Source: Nitrososphaera sp.
Lineage (GTDB): Archaea > Thermoproteota > Nitrososphaeria > Nitrososphaerales > Nitrososphaeraceae
DNA length: 34,626 nucleotides
NCBI GenBank assembly: GCA_025449675.1
Contig: JANWIX010000064.1
Location: 1-34,626 of the forward strand
Reading direction: 5' to 3'
Shown: positions 17,459 to 27,198 of the stretch, piece after piece
Layout of the letters: each line of letters starts with the position of its first letter
Numbering within the stretch: position 1 is the first letter of the stretch
The notes under the pieces: generated by a model
What the model was told of the DNA's origin: nothing
The model's database searches: none
The model's input: the letters and a program-made list of their open reading frames with translations, nothing else
Made by a program: the position numbers and the translations under genes

Positions 17459-20400
17459 GTGCGGAAAGCACCAGTACTGTCTGCCGGTATCATCGCGCTG
17501 CTCTTATTCTCTATCCTTGCTGTGATGCCTGCCTCTTTTGCCCAGACAGAAAAAGGTCCGTACATAGACCAAGTGAGGTTCATCTTTCGCGAAGATGAGA
17601 ATCTTGCGCTTGAAGAAATAAGGAATGGCGATCTGGACATGTATCATTTTAGAATCGCGCTCGAGGCCGCGCCTGCAGCAGAGAATGATCCCCGTTTGCA
17701 GGTGCATCACAGGCAGGCTGGTTCGATGGGGCTTTTCGTAAACCCGGCGCCCTCGGATGACGACAACACGATCAATCCTTTCGAGTTCCGGGAGGCAAGG
17801 TACGCCCTGAACTACCTGGTAGACCGCGAGTCCATAGTCAACCTTGTCCAAAGGGGGTACGGGACTGCAATGATCGATCCCTTCGGGCTTTCCTCACCGG
17901 AATACCTGAATGTTATTGACATCGTAGAGTCGTTTGGCTTTAGATACAACCCTGCGCTTGCAGAAAAAATGATCTCTGATGCTATGATTGGAGCAGGGGC
18001 CCTGAAGCAGGACGGCAAATGGACATACAGCAATAATCCTGTTGCGATAAAAATGCTGATCAGGCAAGACGATACGCCACGCAAGTCTTTGGGCGAGATA
18101 GTAGCCTCAGAGCTGGAAAAGATAGGCTTTACCGTCCAGAAGGAATATGGTGACTTGAACAAGGCAACCACAGTGGTATATGGGACTGACCCGAAGGATC
18201 TCCAGTGGCACCTGTACACCGAAGGGTTCGCCGGAACTTCAGTCTTTGTGCAGTACAACCCGGTGGTTCCGGCGCAGATGTACGGGCCATGGTACGGGAG
18301 GATGCCAGGCGGGCAGAATCCGGCGTTCTGGATCTATCAAAACGCGACCCTGGACGAAGTGACACAAAAGATTCTCTTCTTCAACTTTACCTCTGAAGCG
18401 GAAAGGAACGACCTTGTCAGGAAAGCTGTGCAGATGGGAGTGCAGGAATCCGTCAGGATCTTTGTAACGCAAAAGACGGATCCGTTCGTCGCGTCGGCCA
18501 ACCTTCGAGGACTGGTCAACGATTTTGGAGCAGGCATCACCAGCAAGTATACGCTGCTCAACGTCCAGCAGACAGATGGAACAAAGTCACTTGACATAGG
18601 TGTCAAGCAGATCCACCAGGGTTCCTGGAATAGCATTGGCGGACTCCAGGACACGTACAGCAGAGACATCTACAGCTCCATTGCCGACAGCGGAACGTTC
18701 CGTGACCCCTACACCGGCGACATAATTCCATTCAGGGCAGAGTGGACAGACGTCTCCACCGAAGGCCCTGTGAACAGGATGGCAGTTGACCCGAGGGCAC
18801 AAGTGTGGGACCCAGCGACACAGACGTGGAAGGCAGAAGGCAGTGGCACTTCTTTGAGCAAGGTGATTTTCAAGCCGCTGTATTCCAGTTGGCACAACGG
18901 GATCCCAATGGATGTTTCCGACTTGATGTTCAGCCAATATTTCTTCTTTGAATGGGGAACTGATTCCGGCGAGGCAGATCAGACAGTGGATCCAGATTAC
19001 ACTGCCCAGGCGTCGGCGGCAATCCCGCTCATGAAGGGCCTGATCTTCTCGCCAACAGAAATTGAAACCTACATAGACTTGTGGCACTATGATGAAAAAG
19101 AGATAGCGGACTCGGGTATCTTTTTCGCCAGCGAACCTTGGGAGATAGCGGCGGCCACTGAAAGGCTCGTCGTAGACGGAAAACTTGCCTTTTCCAGGAA
19201 TGAAGCAAGCGTCAAGGGCGTAAGCTGGCTCGACCCGCTCGTAAAAGAGCACGCGGACATGATAAAGGCTGAACTCTTGAAGATGAAGAGTGAGAATTTT
19301 GTGCCGCCGGCTCTAACGACAGTGGTAAGCGCTGACGCAGCTGCGAAGCGCTATGACGCAAGCATAAAGTGGATCGAGGATCACGACCATGCGATCATTA
19401 GCAACGGTGCATTTTACCTTGATAGCTTTAACACCGCGGGCGGCACAATAACAATAAAGGCGTTTCGCGATGAGTCGTATCCATTTGAGGTCGGGCATTG
19501 GTCAAAGTACGAGCAGCCGAGGCTCGCCGACATCACAAGCATCAATGTACCAAGGTCTGTGGTGATAGGTCAGCCGGCTGAAGTGAGCCTTGACCTCGAG
19601 GTCGCCGGTGAACCCAGCAGCGACGCGACCGTAGAGTATTTTGTTTCTAACAAGGACTCGCAACTGGTCGCAAGGGGAAATGCCGAGCCTGAGGGGGAAG
19701 GCAAGTTCAGGTTTGAACTGCCAGCAGAGAATACGCAAAAGCTATCACCAGGTCCTAATCAGCTAAAGGTTTTTGCAAGCAGCAACGACGCCCGCCGCTT
19801 TGATATTTCGACTAGCACTATTCTTGCGGCCGGCTCATCTTCGACAAACAACCAGACATCCAACAATCAAACAGGGAGCACTGACCAGACCCCGCAGCAG
19901 CCATCTGGCTGCCTGATCGCGACCGCAGCCTTTGGATCCGAACTCACGCCCCAGGTGCAATACCTCCGCAACTTCCGCGAGCAATACATACTTTCTACTT
20001 CATCGGGAGCGGCTTTCATGAACGCATTCAATTCCATCTACTACTCATTCAGCCCCCAGGTAGCTGACTATGAACGGGGACAACCGTGGCTGCAGGGCGC
20101 AGTAAAAGCCGGGTTGTATCCATTGTTCGGAATATTGATGGCTTCAGAGCGCGCTCATTTTGTCACCAATGGCGGAGAGGCAGGCTCGATAATGTCGGGG
20201 GCGCTGGCAAGCATGCTCATCGGAATTGTCTACCTGTGGCCCGCGACCATCTCTGCTAGGGTGCAGAGCAGGTTTTCCGCAGCCGCCAAGATTTCGGTGC
20301 TTATCCTGGCCGCCTCCCTGGTTCTTACATTCGTCGGGATATTTGCTGGCTACTCTGGGCTACTAATGTTCAGCACGCCTCTCATTGTGCTATCGATAGC

Positions 20401-20485
20401 CAGCGCATCTGCGCTGGCTGCGGGCTGGCTGATCAGGCGAGCTCTAAAATTAACACAGGCAAATATTAATAGAAAACTGTTCTAG
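17459..20485 (+). CDS. ABC transporter substrate-binding protein (family 5-like) with CFI-box-like C-terminus and TM helices
   Basis: 1008 aa; N-terminal signal peptide, SBP_bac_5-like body, NNQTSNNQTGS linker, CLIATAAFGSELTPQVQYLRNFREQYILSTSSGAAF (CFI-box-like), then hydrophobic helices; GTG start. Confidence 0.85.
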   Translation: MRKAPVLSAGIIALLLFSILAVMPASFAQTEKGPYIDQVRFIFREDENLALEEIRNGDLDMYHFRIALEAAPAAENDPRLQVHHRQAGSMGLFVNPAPSDDDNTINPFEFREARYALNYLVDRESIVNLVQRGYGTAMIDPFGLSSPEYLNVIDIVESFGFRYNPALAEKMISDAMIGAGALKQDGKWTYSNNPVAIKMLIRQDDTPRKSLGEIVASELEKIGFTVQKEYGDLNKATTVVYGTDPKDLQWHLYTEGFAGTSVFVQYNPVVPAQMYGPWYGRMPGGQNPAFWIYQNATLDEVTQKILFFNFTSEAERNDLVRKAVQMGVQESVRIFVTQKTDPFVASANLRGLVNDFGAGITSKYTLLNVQQTDGTKSLDIGVKQIHQGSWNSIGGLQDTYSRDIYSSIADSGTFRDPYTGDIIPFRAEWTDVSTEGPVNRMAVDPRAQVWDPATQTWKAEGSGTSLSKVIFKPLYSSWHNGIPMDVSDLMFSQYFFFEWGTDSGEADQTVDPDYTAQASAAIPLMKGLIFSPTEIETYIDLWHYDEKEIADSGIFFASEPWEIAAATERLVVDGKLAFSRNEASVKGVSWLDPLVKEHADMIKAELLKMKSENFVPPALTTVVSADAAAKRYDASIKWIEDHDHAIISNGAFYLDSFNTAGGTITIKAFRDESYPFEVGHWSKYEQPRLADITSINVPRSVVIGQPAEVSLDLEVAGEPSSDATVEYFVSNKDSQLVARGNAEPEGEGKFRFELPAENTQKLSPGPNQLKVFASSNDARRFDISTSTILAAGSSSTNNQTSNNQTGSTDQTPQQPSGCLIATAAFGSELTPQVQYLRNFREQYILSTSSGAAFMNAFNSIYYSFSPQVADYERGQPWLQGAVKAGLYPLFGILMASERAHFVTNGGEAGSIMSGALASMLIGIVYLWPATISARVQSRFSAAAKISVLILAASLVLTFVGIFAGYSGLLMFSTPLIVLSIASASALAAGWLIRRALKLTQANINRKLF

Positions 20486-20504
20486 TAGTGCAGGATACAC
20501 GCAA

Positions 20505-21548
20505 TTGGGCTTTTCTCGCTTTGTCATAAAGAGGTCAATAAACATGGTCATTGTGCTCTTTGCGACTCTAGTCCTGACTATAGCCCTGCTTGGTCCGACC
20601 ATGGACAAGATCCTGAAGGAATCGATATTGTATTACGCCGTGGAGGAGCTAAACAACAAGGACATAAAGTTCCCTACCGCAGCAGAACGCCAGCGCTACA
20701 TCGACGAGCAAGTCGCGAGGCAAATCAAAACCATCGGACTTGATGAGCCCTGGTACGGTCCGAAACGCTTCGCCAACACCGTACTGAAAGTCATGATACT
20801 GGATCTCGGAAAATCAAACTACATTACGAGCGACGCTGGCTCTCCTAAAGTATCTGATATCATACTAGAAAAGATGCCAAAGACGATACTCTTGTTCACA
20901 ACCTCAACGATAATCGTCACGGTAATCGGGCTCTATCTAGGCGCATTCGTGGGAAACAAGGCAGGGTCGTTGTGGGACAGACTCAATTCTACTTTTGCTG
21001 TATTCAGCAGCTCATTTCCTACATGGTGGGTAGGAATGCTGATGATCTTTGCCTTTGCCTTCACATATCATATTTTTCCATCCCGGGCCACACCGCTCAC
21101 ACCGCCTTCTGATCCTTCGTACATATTCGACCTTCTTTACCACATGCTGCTTCCACTGATAACAATCGTATTGGTTGCCTTTGGCGCGTGGGCCTACACC
21201 GTTCGGTATTTCGTGGTGGGAGTACTGGGAGAAGACTATATTGCCGCAAAGAGGACGGCGGGGATTCCAGAAAGAAGGATAGTGTATTCGCATGCTTTGA
21301 AAAATGCGGCACCGCCTATAGTTACAGTCGTGGCACTGAGCCTCGCTGGCTCGCTCAGTGGAGCCATAACTATCGAGGCAGTGTTTGACTGGCCGGGGAT
21401 GGGAAGCCTATACTATGATGCGATAGGATTTCTCGACATCCCAATCATAATAGGGATCACCTATGTTTTGACTGTCATCTTTATCCTCACAGTCTTTGTC
21501 ACTGACATAATCTATGCCTACTTTGATCCGCGGGTGAAAGTCGGATGA
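20505..21548 (+). CDS. ABC transporter permease (DppB-like)
   Basis: 347 aa; KRTAGIPERRIVYSHALKNAAPPIVTVVAL EAA-loop and multiple TM segments. Confidence 0.92.
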   Translation: MGFSRFVIKRSINMVIVLFATLVLTIALLGPTMDKILKESILYYAVEELNNKDIKFPTAAERQRYIDEQVARQIKTIGLDEPWYGPKRFANTVLKVMILDLGKSNYITSDAGSPKVSDIILEKMPKTILLFTTSTIIVTVIGLYLGAFVGNKAGSLWDRLNSTFAVFSSSFPTWWVGMLMIFAFAFTYHIFPSRATPLTPPSDPSYIFDLLYHMLLPLITIVLVAFGAWAYTVRYFVVGVLGEDYIAAKRTAGIPERRIVYSHALKNAAPPIVTVVALSLAGSLSGAITIEAVFDWPGMGSLYYDAIGFLDIPIIIGITYVLTVIFILTVFVTDIIYAYFDPRVKVG

Positions 21549-22936
21549 GCGTTACTGAGGTACTCTCCAGGTCAGACATTATTCGCCAGTTCAAACACTC
21601 AAAGAGCGGTCTGGCAGGCGTATTCTTGCTACTCGCCCTTGTCCTGATGAGCGTTTACGCCGCTGTCGCGGTACCGTTCGAATCTCTCAGGCAGTGGAAC
21701 AATCCCGTCTTCTGGGTTGACCTGCCGCAGTCCGCTGCCCCTGCGTGGACAAACTTTGGCTTTGGACCAAAGAACACCGAGCATGTTGTTCTGCGCATGG
21801 AGGATGCGTCAGTTTCAGTCTCTACCGAAGGAGGTGTGCGGACCGTGACGCATTCCTATTCTTTGAACTACAACTATGACACCTATCCGGACGACTTTAT
21901 GCTAATCTACGCCGCTCGATACGGTAGCACGCAGCCTGCATTGCAGGTAGACGTACTGCGCCCGGACGGAAATGAATTCAGGATTTACTTTGCTTCACTT
22001 CCTCCGTCGCAGCAGGGTGACAATGAATTCTCTGCAAGGGTATTCTCTACCGACAGGGCGGTATCAACTGAGCTCCGAAAATACTTGGGCTCCTTTTCGT
22101 ATACACCGGACCACACTAGGCCCCAGGTCATGATGTTCTCAGATGCGGTTGAGAACAGAGTGCTGAAGGGAAATTACGTGATAAAAGAAACGTTCTATCT
22201 TTTCGACCCTGCCGATTCAGTGGTCAATTCAGGGTTCATTCTGGGAGGCAAAGTCTACGGGATCATTGGAACTGACGACTTGCGCAGAGATCTATCAGTG
22301 GGGATACTGTGGGGCGCCCCCGTCGCATTGTTCATCGGGCTCACCGTCGCAATAGCCGGCGTAATTATAGGCCTTATCTATGGTGTCATTGCCGGATACA
22401 AGGGGAACCGCACGGATGAAGGGCTGATGAGAATAAACGACATATTCTATTCTCTGCCGACTCTTCCGCTTCTGATTATACTATCTGTCACCATAGGCAG
22501 GAACATCTTTCTCATCACCGGATTTCTCGTGATATTTGGCTGGGTGGGGATGGCGAAGATAAGCAGAAGCCTTGCCCTCCAGATAAAGAATCTTCAATAC
22601 GTTGAAGCAGCAAAACTGATGGGCCAATCGGATTTCAAAATAATATCCAAGCACATCATCCCCCAGCTTCTCCCGCTGACTTTTGCTTCAATCGCGATCT
22701 CTGTCCCTAGCGCAATCCTGGGAGAAGCGACGCTTAGCTTCCTGGGCCTTTCCGATCCTTCCATCCCGACATGGGGACAGATATTGCACGACGCAAACAC
22801 TGCCGGCGCCGCTTCAAGGGGCCTCTGGTGGTGGATAGTACCTCCAGGACTCATGATAGCGCTGACCGGCCTGGCCTTTGTCCTGATAGGCAACGCGCTT
22901 GATGTAATAGTCAACCCAAGGTCCAGAAAGAGATGA
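21545..22936 (+). CDS. ABC transporter permease (DppC-like) with large extracytoplasmic insertion
   Basis: 463 aa; YVEAAKLMGQSDFKIISKHIIPQLLPL EAA-loop; about 190 residues of soluble sequence between TM1 and the permease core. Confidence 0.92.
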   Translation: MSVTEVLSRSDIIRQFKHSKSGLAGVFLLLALVLMSVYAAVAVPFESLRQWNNPVFWVDLPQSAAPAWTNFGFGPKNTEHVVLRMEDASVSVSTEGGVRTVTHSYSLNYNYDTYPDDFMLIYAARYGSTQPALQVDVLRPDGNEFRIYFASLPPSQQGDNEFSARVFSTDRAVSTELRKYLGSFSYTPDHTRPQVMMFSDAVENRVLKGNYVIKETFYLFDPADSVVNSGFILGGKVYGIIGTDDLRRDLSVGILWGAPVALFIGLTVAIAGVIIGLIYGVIAGYKGNRTDEGLMRINDIFYSLPTLPLLIILSVTIGRNIFLITGFLVIFGWVGMAKISRSLALQIKNLQYVEAAKLMGQSDFKIISKHIIPQLLPLTFASIAISVPSAILGEATLSFLGLSDPSIPTWGQILHDANTAGAASRGLWWWIVPPGLMIALTGLAFVLIGNALDVIVNPRSRKR

Positions 22937-23047
22937 TGGATGCCTCAGGACTCATAATCTTCATCACAAGATGAGAACTCTTTCAGCCGGCTCTTCCTAC
23001 ACTTCATCAGCATCCGGCAGTAACTCTGCCGCTCTATTGTATAACTT

Positions 23048-23452
23048 TTAGCCCTTGACCCTGACGATCTTGATCCTTTCGAGGACCTTCCAGTATTCGA
23101 CTTCCCTGCCCTGGATGTCGCCCTGCGCTATGCGCTCCTTTATCTCGTCTTCCACCGCCGTCGTCTCAAAAGTCTCAAAAGTTTCCAGATCCATTATCTG
23201 GAGCGTATCGCCCTGCTTTGATATTATCTGGCCGCTGCGCTTGTCTATGAGCGGGACTTCGACCTTGGCGGAAACAGGACCTACAAATGGATGTGTCCTG
23301 CCATCGAAAACCCCCACCGCGTTGATCCTGGCCTTGGCCGATCCATGCTTTCCCGGTTTGCTGTGATCATATGAAACGATCCTGCAAGGCTCGCCATCAA
23401 CGACAATGTATGAACCGACTTTCAGCGCACCAAGATCCATCGGCTTGCTCAT
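23048..23452 (-). CDS. eif5A: Translation initiation factor aIF-5A
   Basis: 134 aa; SKPGKHGSAKARINAVGVFDGRTHPFVGP with the hypusination-site Lys context. Confidence 0.96.
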   Translation of the reverse strand: MSKPMDLGALKVGSYIVVDGEPCRIVSYDHSKPGKHGSAKARINAVGVFDGRTHPFVGPVSAKVEVPLIDKRSGQIISKQGDTLQIMDLETFETFETTAVEDEIKERIAQGDIQGREVEYWKVLERIKIVRVKG

Positions 23453-23491
23453 AAATCAAGTGCCTAGAGAAAAGCCTGCTTATATAACGCT

Positions 23492-24103
23492 TTACTTCAA
23501 TTTCTCCAAGATGGAAAAACTGACAAGATTGTTGAGCGCGATTCCTCTCCGGGCGACATCGCGCCTTGTACGCTCGCAGTATTTTTGATCCGTCTGGTGC
23601 GTCTTCTCTCCCTCGACCTCAAGTATCACCAGGTTTTTGGAATACGGGAACGTGAATTTTGGCTGCTCGGCCGCCAGCAGCTGCATCTGCGCAAGGCTTG
23701 CCTTCTTTACCCTGTCGCGCCGGGCAATCGCATTTGCCAAGTCGCCGATTGCTGGATCGCCATTAGTGTACTTTGTGAAATAAAGTGAAACATAATTCAG
23801 CCTGTCACCAGCGCGCTCAAACAACGGGCCGGAGAAACTGAACGTGAACGAAAGCCGATCCATGTTGCTGTTCTTGATGTCGCCAAGTACGGCCTGAAGA
23901 TCATTAAACGAAGCAAGGATGTACGTATTTGCTTTATTCGGAAAGTACGGAATGCTCTCCTCCGCAAATGTCGCGGTCGCAAAGTAAATGTCAGCGACTG
24001 CGTCGTTCTTCTTCCAGTATTCGATCAGGGACGCCGACTGCTTGTCATGTGGCGTGCAAACGTAACCCTGAACGCTACCCCCCGCGTTATCCGCCAATCC
24101 CAT
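23492..24103 (-). CDS. Hypothetical protein
   Basis: 203 aa ORF, coding-like composition, packed between aIF-5A and corA on the same strand; no family recognised. Confidence 0.6.
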   Translation of the reverse strand: MGLADNAGGSVQGYVCTPHDKQSASLIEYWKKNDAVADIYFATATFAEESIPYFPNKANTYILASFNDLQAVLGDIKNSNMDRLSFTFSFSGPLFERAGDRLNYVSLYFTKYTNGDPAIGDLANAIARRDRVKKASLAQMQLLAAEQPKFTFPYSKNLVILEVEGEKTHQTDQKYCERTRRDVARRGIALNNLVSFSILEKLK

Positions 24104-24168
24104 TCAGAGGTTATAATGGGAGTATATATGCTGTAGGGCAACATCGACTTGGTTGTTTCGTGCTTGAG

Positions 24169-25128
24169 TCACATAGATGGTCCCAGCCAGCCGACTCTCC
24201 TGAAGGCCAATACCATCAGAAGGGCAGAGCCGACTGATGTCGCCAGAACAAACATCAAAGTCGTATAGGGCCCCAGCAGATCCCAAATTCCCGTCTGAAT
24301 GCCTCCTGGCAGATTTATGTTCATTCCATAGTATGTGCCAATCACAGTTGCAGGTATTGAGAGTGTGAATACTATGGTGAGTACTGCCAGTATCTTGTTC
24401 GTCTTTTCCTGGCTGAGCATAAAATCAGTGTCTTTGTATATCTCGACTGTTTCTCTCGCCTCCTCAAGTGCCTCGAATATCTTGTCAACGTGCTCGCGAA
24501 CATCTTTAAAGTATGGCGCAAGGTCCTCTTTGGAAAACGGCTGGACGTCGTTTGTCAGATCCACCACGGTCCTCCGGAGTGGGATTACAATCCTGCGAAG
24601 AGTTGTGATCTCGCGCCTCAAAAGCGATATCTGGCGGGGAATGGATATCCGCTCATCAAAGACGCTATCTTCAATGTCATCTATGTTTCCCACGACTTTC
24701 ATCAGTATGTGCAGCAGGTCGTCAACTAGGACGTCTATTATCTTGTGCAGAAGGAATCCCGATGACTTGCCCATTATCAGCTGCCGCTGGCTTTCGTCGT
24801 TCTTGCACATGTTGAATAATTCTTCGAGCGGCTTTAGCTCGCCCTGGTGTATGGTAACGAGAAAATCGGCGCTGACAAAGATGGATAGCTGGCTGAAGAG
24901 GAATCCTTTGTCCTTGTCAGGAGTCGGGAAATGGAGGATCACAAAGATGTGGTCTTTGTACCGGTCTATCTTTGGCAGCTGGATCTTTGATAGACAATCC
25001 TCAAGGTTCAGCTTGTGGAAGGGATACTTTTGCCCGAGGTTGTTCATATCGGCAAAGGTTGGCCTTTGCAAGTTGGTCCACGTGACTCCGTTGTTGGTTA
25101 TTGTTTCAGGCCGGCCCTCTTCAGACAT
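24169..25128 (-). CDS. corA: CorA-like Mg2+/divalent cation transporter
   Basis: 319 aa; YYGMNINLPGG (GMN motif) between two C-terminal TM segments. Confidence 0.93.
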   Translation of the reverse strand: MSEEGRPETITNNGVTWTNLQRPTFADMNNLGQKYPFHKLNLEDCLSKIQLPKIDRYKDHIFVILHFPTPDKDKGFLFSQLSIFVSADFLVTIHQGELKPLEELFNMCKNDESQRQLIMGKSSGFLLHKIIDVLVDDLLHILMKVVGNIDDIEDSVFDERISIPRQISLLRREITTLRRIVIPLRRTVVDLTNDVQPFSKEDLAPYFKDVREHVDKIFEALEEARETVEIYKDTDFMLSQEKTNKILAVLTIVFTLSIPATVIGTYYGMNINLPGGIQTGIWDLLGPYTTLMFVLATSVGSALLMVLAFRRVGWLGPSM

Positions 25129-25185
25129 CTGCGCTCCCTTGTGCTACCTGCTGCGTAACAGCAAATGCCGTTATAAAAAAGTGTG

Positions 25186-26088
25186 TCAGAAATTTGACCT
25201 GAGTTTCTGGTAGTCCAGAGCCTTTGAACTTGAAGCAGTGTGCCACTTTGATGATACGCCTGCCTCAGCTAGCCGGGACTTGTAGTAGGGAATCACGGCA
25301 AACCCGAGGACCGTAGAAGCAGCACCTAGTGGGTCTTTGAATGCACCCCTTAGTGCCTTTGCTGCCGCGGTCCTCAATGGCAGCGCGATCTTGGACTTTG
25401 ATGCTTGAGGGCGAAGCTGGCGGTGCCCGTTGGCTGCCCTCGCGACCTGCGATGCAAGGTCGGGCATGTTCCCGGGAGGTCTAAAGTATACGACCGCCTC
25501 CCTTTCGTATTCGACTTCAAGACCCAACTCCATTACCTTGTACTGAAGATACAGGTCGATTGCGATGGTTTCTTCCGGTATTCTTATCCTTCTTGCTGCG
25601 GATATCTTGATTGAGAGAGCCCTTCCCATGACGGTGTACTGGGACACCCTTTCAAGCCTCACCGAGCCAAGCCAATCCGAGATGAACTTTGAGGCTCTTC
25701 CAGGAATTCCTGCGGCGTCAAAGGGCAGAGGGTTTGACGCGCAGATCCCTACGCGTCCTCGAATCCGGGAAGCAAGTCGCTCGGTGCACGATGGATGGGG
25801 GATAATGTCTGCATCGTAGAGGACAAGGGTGTCTCCGCTGGCCCGGTGAAAAATTTCGTTCCACGCGGCCGATGCGCCTCTTCTTTCGTCCCGATGCAGA
25901 AGCAAAATGGGAAGAGATGAATGACTTGCAAATTGCTCCACAAGCTCGGGTGTCCTGTCAGACGAATCGTCAGAGACTATTACCTGTCGTATCTGGCTGT
26001 GCAAGCGCTGCCGTTCCAGAGCATGGAGCAGGTTTGTAATATTCTTCTCCTCATTGTAGGAGGGAATACCAATTGTTATCTGGCGCAC
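25186..26088 (-). CDS. Family 2 glycosyltransferase
   Basis: 300 aa; ITIGIPSYNEEKNITNLLHAL, VSDDSSDRT, LVLYDADIIP. Confidence 0.9.
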   Translation of the reverse strand: MRQITIGIPSYNEEKNITNLLHALERQRLHSQIRQVIVSDDSSDRTPELVEQFASHSSLPILLLHRDERRGASAAWNEIFHRASGDTLVLYDADIIPHPSCTERLASRIRGRVGICASNPLPFDAAGIPGRASKFISDWLGSVRLERVSQYTVMGRALSIKISAARRIRIPEETIAIDLYLQYKVMELGLEVEYEREAVVYFRPPGNMPDLASQVARAANGHRQLRPQASKSKIALPLRTAAAKALRGAFKDPLGAASTVLGFAVIPYYKSRLAEAGVSSKWHTASSSKALDYQKLRSNF

Positions 26089-26115
26089 TCTTTAATTTCG
26101 TCAAGAGGATGTATT

Positions 26116-27132
26116 ATGAGTTTTGTGGTGCTAATTCCTCACAACAACCTATTCATAGACCATTCACCAATTATTGCCCATCGCTTGCAACAGGTGAGGC
26201 ATGGGGACGCCGATATGCACAGCGCGATGCTGTATGCCGCTGGTCTTCGCAAAGAGCATTTGACTTTTCCAATTTTCGCTTCAGACGCTCGGGGAAGAAT
26301 AAGCGCGATGCCCGGCATGTCGCTAACCCCTGTTGGCGAAATAGCGCGACGCGCTGAAGAGGTCGCCGATAGTGGCATTTCTTCAATAATCCTGTTTGGG
26401 ATTTCAGCAGACAGGGATGCAAGGGGTTCTCCGGCGGCGCATCCTGAAGGCATTGTGCAAAAGGCTATACGGGAAATAAAATCTGTTTTTGGCTCGTCAA
26501 TTAGCATTGTAACTGACGTATGCGTGTGCCAGTACAACAACACCGGCCACTGTGGCCTGTTGCGCAATGGGCGAATAGATAACGACTCTACTCTTGAGGT
26601 TCTTGCAGAGATTGCGATGAGCCACGCGGAGGCCGGCGCGGATGTGGTGGCTCCGTCTTCGATGATGGATGGTCAGGTCCAGGCAATCCGGACGGCGCTG
26701 GCAGACGGTGGGTTGAGGCCGCAGATACTTTCCTATTCCGCAAAGCATGCCTCATCGCTCTATGCCCCGTTCAGATCGGCCGCATTTGCCAGACCAAGGT
26801 CCAGCATGGACAAGTCTTCGTACCAGGTCTCCTATGCAAATCCAAGGCAGGTGATGATGGAAGTGCAAACCGACATCGCCGAAGGCGCCGACATGGTCAT
26901 GATCAAGCCGGCAATGACATACCTTGATCTCGTTACGATGGTAAAGGATCGCTTCTCCATTCCCGTCGCTGTCCAAAACGTCAGCGGAGAGTACGCGATG
27001 ATAAAGGCTGCAGCTGCCAGGGGCTGGATCAACGAAGAGGAATGGAAGGTAAAGACGCTGGCTTCGATAAAACGGGCCGGAGCAGACAGAATAATTTCTT
27101 ACTTTGCAATGGATATCGCAAAGTACCTTTGA
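26116..27132 (+). CDS. hemB: Delta-aminolevulinic acid dehydratase (porphobilinogen synthase)
   Basis: DVCVCQYNNTGHCG metal site, SYSAKHASSLYAPFRSA and MVMIKPAMTYLD Lys motifs; start at ATG 26116 inside ORF 25921..27132. Confidence 0.92.
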   Translation: MSFVVLIPHNNLFIDHSPIIAHRLQQVRHGDADMHSAMLYAAGLRKEHLTFPIFASDARGRISAMPGMSLTPVGEIARRAEEVADSGISSIILFGISADRDARGSPAAHPEGIVQKAIREIKSVFGSSISIVTDVCVCQYNNTGHCGLLRNGRIDNDSTLEVLAEIAMSHAEAGADVVAPSSMMDGQVQAIRTALADGGLRPQILSYSAKHASSLYAPFRSAAFARPRSSMDKSSYQVSYANPRQVMMEVQTDIAEGADMVMIKPAMTYLDLVTMVKDRFSIPVAVQNVSGEYAMIKAAAARGWINEEEWKVKTLASIKRAGADRIISYFAMDIAKYL

Positions 27133-27164
27133 TGCTTGGATAGCACTTGCGCGGAACCCAACAC

Positions 27165-27175
27165 AATTATATATC
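27165..27175 (+). promoter_or_regulatory. TATA box upstream of tRNA-Tyr
   Basis: ATTATATATCA about 28 bp upstream of the tRNA 5' end. Confidence 0.55.
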
Positions 27176-27198
27176 ATTCTTGTGGCAAACGGAAATGT

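Noticed and set aside
18587-19252. 221-aa minus-strand ORF inside the SBP gene
   Set aside because: Antisense to a well-supported SBP coding sequence; no recognisable domain.
19850-19905. Short NNQT repeat in the SBP as a possible tandem repeat element
   Set aside because: Only two imperfect units; better explained as a Thr/Asn-rich linker with glycosylation sequons.
24335-25213. 292-aa plus-strand ORF opposite corA
   Set aside because: Ser/Ile-rich antisense of the CorA gene, which has a clear GMN motif.
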